Source: Ophthalmolycus amberensis (Eukaryota > Chordata > Actinopteri > Perciformes > Zoarcidae). Taken from it: DNA of 64,000 bases. Both the position numbers and the translations under genes were made by a program. The stretch covers positions 885,001-949,000 of the forward strand of contig JAFEUB010000770.1 in NCBI GenBank assembly GCA_024529925.1, given 5' to 3'. The number at the start of each line of letters is the position of its first letter. Position 1 is the first letter of the stretch. Below, piece after piece: positions 36,843 through 46,914 of this stretch. The notes under the pieces are model-generated. The model did not search any database and was not told the DNA's origin. It saw only the letters and a list, made by a program, of their open reading frames with translations.

Positions 36843-37505
36843 TGTGTCTGCAACGACCACAGCTGTGTTATCACTATTATCACAGCTGTGCATTCACTTC
36901 TCTTAAACGCCCCCTGGAGAGTGAGGAGTCAACAGGCTCTCAATGGCTGTATAAAACAGACAGTAAAATGTGTTTTGAGTAACCAACCATGAGAGGTCTT
37001 TGAGCATACAGCCATAACTGGCCACCGAAAGATAATTCGCAGTTTGCTGCAGCAGAATGCGAGCATAGCCGTGGACAGACACAGAGGTGCATACTCTCAC
37101 GTATGCACACATGCACACACACATGACCGATTCTCCTGGCGGACATAACAACTTAAAAAGTCACAGCAACTGTGATCCAAATAAGGGTCAGTGTCTAATT
37201 CTCCCGCTATGATCAATGTTTTTCGCCACTTTGCTTGACGCTTCCAATCATCACATCTGTCAAAACAGTTGTCTCAGCCAGGCAGAAGTTACGCTGGGGC
37301 TGTAAGTATACATAAACATGGTATTTGAGGAGTGAGGCTGAGCAGGAGATAGTGACAAAATATATATTGTATGAGGTATTTTGTGTTTTGATGTCTTCCA
37401 GAACCAGTCCACTCATATTCCCTTTTATGTGCTACAGTACGAAGCAAAGCCTGATTAATGGCTGAAGACAGCTCCTCCACAGTACATCACACAGTACGTC
37501 ACATT

Positions 37506-38728
37506 CAGTGGCGGTTGGTGGAAAATTTTCTAGGTATGGCCATCCTATAAATTTCAGCAAACATCCCAGTATGATTTAATGCAAAGGAAATTCAGTATCA
37601 AACACGCATTACTACTTTGCAGTTAAATATTTAACATTTATTCCAACACAAAAAAAGCAGTAAATAACACTTATATAATATAATATAATATAACATGTTT
37701 ATTTATTGAGATGCCCCTATGGACCTTGTTATAGGAGGTAAAGATCAGGAGAAGTAAACATGAAGTGTAATTAGGAATACTGATGTTAAATTAAGCTATG
37801 ATGAGTTTTCACTGTTAATTTACCATCTCAATTAAATGTTGATGTCTCCATGACCAAGTTAAGCAGATGAGACTGAGGACAACTATGTAGAAGAAAAGAT
37901 GTTCACTTTGTCTAATATGTAGCTGACAGAGTTCTCATGTGTGTCCTGGTGTTCTCATGTTTCCTTACCTCCTCATCCCTCACTCCCTACCCTGGTGTTC
38001 TCATGTTTCCTTACCTCCTCATCCCTCACTCCCTACCCTGGTGTTCTCATGTTTCCTTACCTCCTCATCCCCCTAACTGTCCATGCTGGATCTGTCTCCG
38101 TTGTTTTAAAAAGTGAACTAAGTTATTAGCATGACGTCATCTTGCCAAACCTGTCTGGTGTACAGTAGAGAAGCTTCGCATGTACTGCTTCCCTTTCCCG
38201 CTAGTCTGCTGTCTGATTGTGAGGTCAGGCTGATCTGATATCAGCTCTTTGGCTGCAGAATCTCCGCCAAAGTTCTCCTCTCAAACGAGACCTGGAGGAG
38301 TAGCGCTAGCGCTCGCGCGTAGAGACTTCTCCTGACGAGAACGTCAATCTATTTGAGGGCGCTGATTGGCTAAATTGTATGTCACTCATTTATATCTTTA
38401 ATCAGCAATTGGCTAAACTGCTTCATAGACCCGCCTCTTTTGGGCAAAACCTGATTTTGCCCCCCAAGCTGCGCGTTCTCAGAGTGTCGTGCACACAGGC
38501 GGAGAGCACGAGCAGACGAGCACACAGGCGGAGAGGACGAGCAGGAAAAGCATATATTTTGCGCAGATATCGTATTTTACACATATTACTGGGTACATTC
38601 CATAGTTCAATAACACAAATATTGACAATTTGTATAATTTATGATTATTATAATTATTATTTTTTTTTTTTTTGTGTTGCTCAAGGTGGGGCCATACCCC
38701 ATTGCCCTCTATTGGCCAGCCGCCACTG
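37506..38728. mobile_element. 1.2-kb non-autonomous hAT element with 8-bp TSD
   Basis: The element begins CAGTGGCGGTTGG and ends CCAGCCGCCACTG (inverted repeats with one mismatch). Perfect 8-bp duplications GTCACATT lie at 37498-37505 and 38729-38736. The interior has a 46-bp tandem repeat and a duplicated ACACAGGCGGAGAG motif (38494-38545). No transposase frame was found. Confidence 0.93.
37945..38078. repeat. 46-bp tandem repeat, about 2.9 copies, inside hAT element
   Basis: The unit starting CCTGGTGTTCTCATGTTTCC begins at 37945, 37991 and 38037, a constant 46-bp period. The first two copies are identical where compared; the third diverges near its end. Confidence 0.95.
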
Positions 38729-38736
38729 GTCACATT

Positions 38737-41329
38737 ACAACATCATAGTCTCCATTCAGTATTCAAACTCTTTCTTTAGCTACCTTTTTGGCGTCTGTCC
38801 TGTCTGAAAAAAAACTGTTTGCAACATGTATATCTTTTTGGTAGAGTGAAAGAAAAGTACCATCAAAACTCTGATGCTAGTCAATTTTGCAACAAAATTT
38901 GGAATATTGAACCAATCTTAATTTGATGAGCATGAATCGACTTTGAAGTTATTTTAGTCATGGTGGTGGTCATTTTCCTAAATCCCAGAACACTGTCGTC
39001 CATGCAGCCGTTGTCGGATCTTGGTGCAGGAAAGATAAGGTGCACAAATCTGGACTAGGTGGTGTAGGTTATTATAGCAGCAGGAAGCAGTACGGTTTGG
39101 TCTATTTGGTCCAGGTGCACATACAGGATATACTGTACAGACCGGACCTTTTTTTAGCAAAACAAATAAGTAGTACCAAAAAAGATGAGGCTAGTAATGT
39201 TTCAGTTTTCCTCATGGACGTTCACTGCTGCTTCACATGCTTTCAATCAAATTGTGTAAGATAAAAACTAATGTGGTTTTACAGACAATTGGTTCTGCTC
39301 TGCAACATGTGCTGGTAACGATAGCATCTAAAGTGAAGAAATGTGTGCTGTATTACCACAGCTGAAAAAGGCTTATAAGTACATTTCAGCCACATGATTC
39401 ACATGCATATAGCTGCATTATAGATCGGTCCCACCACTTGAGGAAGCCACTCAATACAGAGGCAGGCGGCCTGTAATTTCTGAAGCCGATTTAAAGCTGT
39501 TCAGCTTTACTGGATATCGGATTCAGTGGAAAGTAACAGAGAGGATTAGAAGAGGAAACTCACCAAAAGGACCTTGAGACCGATTCACACTGGCACGCTA
39601 AGAGCTCAACTCAACATCTTCATCTCTTTCCCTTCACTGTCATTGCTCAGTAATTTTCCTTGACTGATCAAACACTTGGCTGGGAAAAATTGTGGCGCGT
39701 GGCTTTTGATCCCTTCGAATAACTGAAGTCATTCTTAAGTGTAGAAACACTGTTCCCAGGTCAGCAACAGCAAAAAACAATATTGCCTTCTCCAAAAAAA
39801 TATTTTGTGGTTGTTTTTAAATTCAAAGTCAGTTCAGTAACATGACAAGCATAGAGCAAAAAAAACCAAAAAAAAGGATTATGTTCAGTTGGACTGAGGA
39901 ATTCTAACCCTGAGACATTGTCACCGAATGTTTTGCAAGTATTTGCAACTTATAGATATACGCTCATTAAAAAAACATTTCTCCATTATACTGATCAAAA
40001 TCTAAATGGAATCTGTGTAGCAAAATAAAAAAAACAACAAAAGAAAGATGTATGTCACATCTCTGTAAAACGTTTTACATACAAAGTCATGAATACCACA
40101 TTTGGATGATGGAGAGCTGAGGACAGGTGAGAGCAGAAAGAACAGCTGACAAGGAGCGACTTTGAGACAGCAAACTATAGACCAGAATGGGTTCTCCATA
40201 GGAAGCATAAAGGGATGGATACTTTAGGAGTCAAGGTGTTGCAGGGAGAGGAGGATGTGGAGGGTGAAAAAGAGGAAGGTATAGGGCAAGGACAGGAAGA
40301 GGTGGGGAGAGGAATGTGTTGGGGCGACAGGAGGATATGGCCACACTGACTGCAATGTGTTTCTTTTCTCATGCGAAGACAGAGAGACAACATCGAAAGT
40401 ACGCTGTAATAAATGTCCCTGTTAAATTACAGTAAACTACTGGCAGCTACAGCGTCCAGCATTCAACTGTAATACAGTGTACCTACTGTAATCTACAACA
40501 ACAGTTTTATAATGTAAAAGTTACTACAGTGCTGTTCTGTATAAAAAAGCCCTTATACTGTTATTTAAGTGTTCCTACTGTTATCTCCATGAACAGTTTA
40601 ATACTGCAACATGCATGAAAGAACTATAGAATGTGATATTTACAGTATAACACTGAACAGCTGATGATTCTAAAATATTACAGTTCAAAATTAAAACGTC
40701 TGAAAATTGCTGGCATAGAAACGACTCCGACAACAGATGGCCTTACAATATTTAACTTTTACTAAAGCCAACTCAGTATCAAACACATTAATTACTGACA
40801 ATTTAAAGTGATTGCATTTTTGCAAAATACAATTAATAACATCACCATTCCTCATACTGAACAAATTCTTAGTTCTAGTCCATGTACCTGAATTTAGTTT
40901 CTCTTTTTGATAACATTTTCTATAACCCCCATGTCCATAATGCATTACAAACATACTTATTTTGCGTAATAACCGGCTTATACTGTATAGTTATAAACTC
41001 ATAAGTATTCACAATGCTTTACAACAATAATCATAACAAATTATAAAGCAATTTATAATAACTTAAAAGGTCAATTATCATAATATAAACAATAATTGTG
41101 TCCATTTTACATGAGTTATGAACATTAATGCCATAGAAAGCAAGAGAAAGAGCAAATCTGGAACTGCACGATTGCGACAACTAGATGGAACTATACTGAA
41201 TTGAACAGAACATTTTAGAGACTTGTTACCTTAAAATGGCAACAGTAACATCTGGTTACAGTGTGGGCTGTTCCTCTTCCTTCCTCCTATGTGAGGTCCT
41301 GTGTGGGGATGTGATGTGGTCTTCTTAAC
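38737..41329. other. intergenic, no gene recognised
   Basis: The segment 40400-40680 is dense in ACAGT/ACTGT words (CTGTAATACAGTG, TTACAGTATAACACTG) and may be a degenerate MITE. Elsewhere nothing could be identified. Confidence 0.5.
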
Positions 41330-41735
41330 GCCCCACTCACAGTCCAGGACTTTGTTTATGAAGGCATTTCCTGCCTTTGTCTGTCTTACCCCTGTGATGG
41401 TCTGCCCTTCCCCTAATTAGACACTGCTGCGTTCAATCACCTGCACCTCCTCAGTCTGCTTCACTTCACTTTCTGCCCGTCTGTTCCTCTCGTGATCGTC
41501 TGCCCCACCCTAATTGAAACCTGTTGTGTCTAATTACCTGCACCTTCCCTGTGTATTTAAACCCTGTGTGTCCCTTGGCTCAGTGTTCGTTTGTCTTTGG
41601 TGTAACCTGGTCCGTCTGTTGTCTGCCTGCCATTACCTCCCGGTACGGTTCATGTCTGCTCCCCTTTGCCGTGTTCCCTGTTTCTTTGGCTGTTTTATTT
41701 TCATGGACTTGTGATTCACACCGTAGCTAGCTAAG
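41330..41735 (+). mobile_element. LTR-like fragment
   Basis: Pyrimidine-rich sequence with CACCTTCCCTGTGTATTTAA followed by ACCCTGTGTGTCCC resembles the promoter part of LTRs from fish retrotransposons (TATTTAA box near 41555). No matching second LTR, terminal TG/CA pair or duplication was found. Confidence 0.4.
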
Positions 41736-43680
41736 GAGAGTTCGGTATGCTAGCTGAAGTTTGCTGAAAGCGTTTGCATGCATGCTAGCAACATGCGGTG
41801 AACACCAAGTAACGTCAACAAATCTGTCAAAACAACGTCAATTCAACATAAAATGACATAACTGGGTAACGCTGACTTTGATAGCATCTGAATGACCTTA
41901 AGTAAAACACAGGAGCAGGACGGAGGAGTCAGAGTCTGGTCAATATTTGCCTTCTCCAATTCTTCCTCTTCCTCTTATTCCACCTTCTATCTTTGATATA
42001 ATCACAGATCCATGATATTTAACACCTAGTTTTTAAAGTTCTTTAAGTTGACTGTGTGCTAAGTAAGTTAGTGGGACTCGATGCAACGTGATTTTACTCC
42101 GATGAGTTATGGGCGGACTCGGAGTCGAAAGAAAATAAATGCTGTAGTATACTGCAAGATTGGACAGTAGCTTATTGTTGATATTTTCTTTCTTCTAAGG
42201 CATCAACATTTGGTATGTACAACTGTATAGGTTGGCTCAAGATGCATAAGTCATTTTGATGGTATTATCTCAGCAGTCATGCCACCACTTTGGTTTTTCT
42301 GTCTCCATGTGGTTTCATCTGCGAATGTGAAGCCCTTTGAATGAACTGCTTGCATGCTCAGCAGGATGTCGGCAGCTTGCACTTGCACAAGCGGAGTGAC
42401 TCTTCCCAGCCAGAGGAATGCCAGCAGATCGGCCGGCTGGTCGAAACATAATGTGCCCAGACATTAAAGACGAATCACGGTGTTCAAATGGTCACATAGA
42501 GCGTTGTCTCTAATCCGTCCTTTTGGCCACGTGGATGTTGCTCTGGGCCTCTTGACAGACTTGCTGCAAAATACATTATGAAGAGTAAATACATCTTGAA
42601 AGAAATATAGAAGCTCTGACTGTGGTTAAAGTGTGTCCTGTTTCATTTAAGTCTGCTGTCTTTCTCAAAATGAATACTCACTGAAGCAGTTCAGTCGGAC
42701 GTTTGGCAAAGTGTAAAAAATGATGATGCATCACTATAAATGGCAGATGGTGTCCTGTGGAAATATTCTGTGACTAATCTCTAACATCACTTTCATTAAG
42801 TTGTGCTCGTTCTCCTTTTGTGAACTTGTGTTGAGCTCAAACAAACATGCTTCACGTCATAAATACAGATGAGTATTGATTCGGCATGCAGCCCGAATGA
42901 ATGCATTGTGATGGGTTGTTTAGATGCTGCTAAACTGCTCCAGTTTATCATCCGCACAAAGCCGACAAGTGTGTTCAATGACGCATGAAAAGATTTAGCT
43001 CAGCTAAAAATATAACGTATAATAATTATACTTAAATACTGGTTTGAATACTCTATAGAGCATGATTCAGTATAGTCAGTTAAATTCAATTTGAGCTTCA
43101 GTGTAAACTGCGGGTAGGTTGGTGAGCAGATGTTCAGCTGTCTGAGCTTAGCGGAACTCGTATTACTGAACGTACTGTTTTCTTGCAGTGTCCTCTGAAC
43201 TCGATTCAGCATGCAAGAGGAAGTATTGTGTGTACTGTGTTCCTATATTGTTTCAATGAACTACAACCTCGACCCAACCCAAAGGTGTTATAGTTAACTG
43301 CAACTGTACTTGCAACAGTGTCCTTTTAATGCAATAAGATATAATGAAGCATATGAGAATACAGTATAGTATAAAGATAGATAGATAGATATAGACTATT
43401 CGTCCCCAGGGGGATATTTGCAAAAGCATTCAGGTTGAAGATTGTGGTTGTGTTTTCAACTGCTCAACTGCAGCAGTACAACCACCCAGCAGCCAAAAAC
43501 TGAAGGCTGTGGTTTTGTACTGCAACTCTAATGTGTGAATGTAAAGTAGGGTGGTGCTCAAAAATACCTCAGAAAACCTTCCCTGAATAAATTAAAAGTT
43601 TAAAAAAACGAATGTTACCCAGAGTGCTGTCAGTCCACTGCAGACATGCAACATACACTAAAATCCATTCCTTGTCCTCT
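41736..43680. other. intergenic region upstream of adrb2
   Basis: No gene recognised. A short GATA run with TTCGTCCCCAGGGGGATATT (about 43375-43425) looks like the end of a common fish repeat. Confidence 0.55.
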
Positions 43681-43699
43681 GATAGGCTACTGTCTTGCT

Positions 43700-43740
43700 G
43701 TGATGTCATGAGGGCTTGCTTATAAAAATAGGAGACGGAC
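43700..43740 (+). promoter_or_regulatory. probable adrb2 core promoter (TATA box, CRE-like site)
   Basis: TATAAAAATA at 43721-43730 is a strong TATA box. TGATGTCA, one base from the cAMP response element TGACGTCA, lies at 43701-43708, about 13 bp upstream of it. The next 240 bp end in a splice donor that suits a non-coding first exon of adrb2. The gene assignment is an inference from position and strand. Confidence 0.5.
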
Positions 43741-43751
43741 TCAGCTGCTTC

Positions 43752-43967
43752 AAAAGGGCAAGTGTGGTCGAGGGCTGAAGGAGTGTGTTTATACATGTAC
43801 AGGAAAGAGAGAGCGGGGCAGTGTGTGTGTGACACTCACAACTCCGCAGCAGAGAGCGAGACCAGAAGCTCCTGACAAACACATTACGATGATACTTTGT
43901 GTTGTGGATTTAAAGGCGTTTGGATGATCAAATCACTGGATTGTAAAGTGCAGGACGGAGGCTGGAG
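43752..43967 (+). other. adrb2: putative non-coding first exon of adrb2
   Basis: This begins about 25-30 bp after the TATA box (start approximate) and ends at donor GGAG|GTAGGA. No long ORF is present. The next plus-strand acceptor that makes sense is CTGGCTGTAG at 46742-46751, three bases before the adrb2 ATG. Confidence 0.42.
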
Positions 43968-44828
43968 GTAGGAAAACTAACTGCAACGTTAAGTCTGGTG
44001 TTTGTACATATATGCATGCTTATGTTTATTAAAACATCTACTCGTCATGACACCACAGCTATTTAAAAAAACAATTTTAGTGTTTACTGGTTTGGACATT
44101 CCAGAATTATTAAATGATTCCACTGGTGAGGGATCAGATCAATGCCATTCAAAAAATCAACAGGTTTTTCTGGAGTTACTAAAACATTTTACATCATTTT
44201 ATCACTGCAAAAGGAACAGATTTTCACACTTTTATCAATATGTTGAGCTAGGTTATACCTGAGGTCTTATGTCAAATTTTTTATACATATATGATACATA
44301 TAAATAAATCAGAATTATCAGACAACATATATATATATATATATATATTTATTTTATGGTTAGATTAGGGTTAAACCATAACCCCTGCCACAAAAACAAG
44401 ACCTCTGATTAACTGATTTATTGACCAAACCTAATTTAGCTAAAAAACGAGTCAGATATCTTTAGTTTCTTTTGTTAGTTTCTCAGATTCAGTAAATCCA
44501 AACTAGCTTTCATCATTAACATATATTGTTTATTTTATCAGGACAGCGTGTTTTATGGCTCAGATGTTAGAGCCTGTGTGCTTTTCACAAAGTGTACAAA
44601 GACATCAGTCCTACTAAGCACTGCGAAGGCTGGATGTTCTGTGTGTGTATTTCTTGGTGTTTGTGCTTGTGCCCTCGTGTTTGTACTGTTGTGTGCATTT
44701 TTTGTGTGTTTAAGTGCTCAGTACAATCACCACTACCAAGCTATGTCTGCCTAAATATTGGGATATTTATGTGACAGTAAATCTTTTGTGTTTGATTATA
44801 CCTCAGAGAGCTGGACAAGTTTCTTTGT

Positions 44829-44878
44829 GCGTGTGTGTGTGCGCGTGCGTGCGTGTGTGTGTGCGCGTGCGTGCGCGC

Positions 44879-44904
<26 letters not shown>
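44829..44904. repeat. alternating GT/GC purine-pyrimidine tract
   Basis: A mix of GTGT and GCGC steps (GTGCGCGTGCGTGCG and others), a sequence type that favours left-handed Z-DNA. Confidence 0.85.
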
Positions 44905-44912
<8 letters not shown>

Positions 44913-46098
44913 AGCTGTTGAAACAGCTGAGGCAGAGGGTAGAGCAGAGTGAGCCCTGCAGAGTGAGCAAAGCCTTTTTTATAAGCTTGACTATGTATTA
45001 GTCAGGTAGCTGCCCAGATTATTGATCTGTTCAATGGGGGCAGTGAACAGTCACAAGGCACCATTAAAGGGTCATCAGTGTGAAAGGTGACAGGGTAATC
45101 TTCAAGCTTCACGAAGAAAGCAACAAATGCAGTTAACATTTTACAAACATGAATAAAAAAGTCGTTGCTTTGGTTATAAATAACCTAGTATTGGATTGAG
45201 CGCGGTGCATTAGCATCCGTCAGGGGCAGACCGGGCTGTGCCTCATTCATTACAATTGAAACGGCCTTAAGCATCCGTAATGAAAGATTGATTTTTAAAA
45301 TGAGTCTGCAGTCAACTTTCCAACAGATCCATCACTGGCACCACACACTGGCACCTCTATGTTATATGAAAATGTGTTGAGACAGTTAAGGAAGGATGAC
45401 AAAAAAAAGGAGCAGCAATTTATTCCACTTGTGAAATGAAATGGAAATAATCTTGTCATGCTCCACCCTGGCTTTTTGAGAAAAATCTGAGAATTCAACA
45501 CTTTGCTCATTGACCATGAACAACTAAACAGTTGTGAATCAAGGCATCCCTTCACAGCTGGCATCAGCATGTGTCGTGAGTGGTTGGATTGTTTTGGAAT
45601 AAAGCCAACGCCCATACAGATCCAGGTGAGCATACACACGGAATATCCAGTTGACCAAGTCGGAGCATTAAAAAACATAAACCCTCTCATAAGAGCAACA
45701 TGAAAATAAATACACAGCCACCTGGAACAAACAGGTAGAATGCAGCTTAGATGACAAGCAGCTATGATGACTTATGATCTGAAACCTTTGCTTACGTAAC
45801 TCGGGGGGATACAGTATACCCCGACCATCAAGATGAACGGTCAGAGTGGTACACACGAATCACCTGGTGTCTGCTGTCAATGGGGACATTGCTGTAAAAG
45901 AGCCTTCATGCACAGCTAACCTACCCTGTATGAATAAAAGTTAAATATTTCACCTAATGTCTTATTTTCTATGCACATTGTGTAATATTACCATTAAAAC
46001 AATTATGCACAATTATGAGAAAAATATGCATTGTGATCCAGTTTAGCCAGGCAAGTTGCTTTGTGCTGCGGCATTCCACATAACAAATTGTGTGTACC

Positions 46099-46099
<1 letters not shown>

Positions 46100-46137
<38 letters not shown>
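46100..46137. repeat. (TA)n microsatellite
   Basis: 38 bases of TA, about 0.6 kb upstream of the adrb2 start codon. Confidence 0.95.
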
Positions 46138-46138
<1 letters not shown>

Positions 46139-46754
46139 TACCCACTGCAATATGTCAAACTCACCCAGAGCCAGAAGGTGCAATAAGACATTTCATGCAC
46201 TGCCTGGTCTTGCTCTGCCAATGTTGCTGCAACTGCTCTTTTGCAAACACCTCTTAAAAAATAAACGCGACCGGTGTGAACGCAGCATTAGAAGTCCAGC
46301 GTAAACAGGAACCTCTCTGCATGCCATCCCTCCTCTCTCACTCCCGTTGTATATGAATCCCACTGCATTTCTTGACAAGACCCGCCGCCCTGTGAAGCTG
46401 GTCGAGGCAGAGACGATTGGCGAAGGTTAGGCATTGACCTCAAGTAGTTCCAGTCAGGATAGGTCACCTGTCACGGCATGGGACATGAACTCATTTTTCA
46501 TCTGACAATACTGCTCCAATTTGGATGCAGTTTGGAAGGTTCTTCAGCTGAAAGAATTATCTCTTGATATACAAATAGTGTGACTCTGTTTAGATCCATA
46601 TGACATCACACACTTTCTCTGAGAAGCAACAAACCCCAAGCAGAAGCATGCAAATCGCTGATGTAAAAGAAGACTTGAAACCTGAGCTGGAAACTACAAC
46701 ACTTGCGCTGTCTTAATCCATGATGAACAAAGCTGTGTGTTCTGGCTGTAGATC

Positions 46755-46914
46755 ATGGAACTTGAGAGCGCTTTCCCAGCACCGGCTAACCAATCACAGA
46801 ACAGCAACTCCTCCCTGGTGTCTGATCGGTTGGCGAGATCTTCGGAGTACAGCGATGCAGAGCTGGTGCTGCTGGGTGTTGCAATGGGTATTCTGGTTCT
46901 GGCCATAGTATTTG
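46755..46914 (+). CDS. adrb2: adrb2 coding exon 1 (N-terminus and start of TM1)
   Basis: Encodes residues 1-53 plus one base: an extracellular N-terminus with two NxS sites, then TM1 (VLLGVAMGILVLAIVFG). The donor is GTAAGT. A splice acceptor ends three bases before the ATG. Confidence 0.85.

Larger units (their letters stand above)
43968..46751 (+). other. putative adrb2 5' UTR intron
   Basis: It contains GT/GC-rich alternating tracts (44829-44904), an AT tract (44328-44347) and a TA microsatellite (46100-46137). No coding exon was recognised; a 131-codon minus-strand ORF at 45690-45295 has no identified domain. Confidence 0.4.

Noticed and set aside
37945..38078. Tandem repeat considered as a CRISPR-like array
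   Set aside because: Units are contiguous with no spacers and lie within a hAT transposon of a vertebrate genome.
45295..45690. 131-codon minus-strand ORF upstream of adrb2
   Set aside because: No domain, no splice signals consistent with an exon, and no similarity that I recognise.
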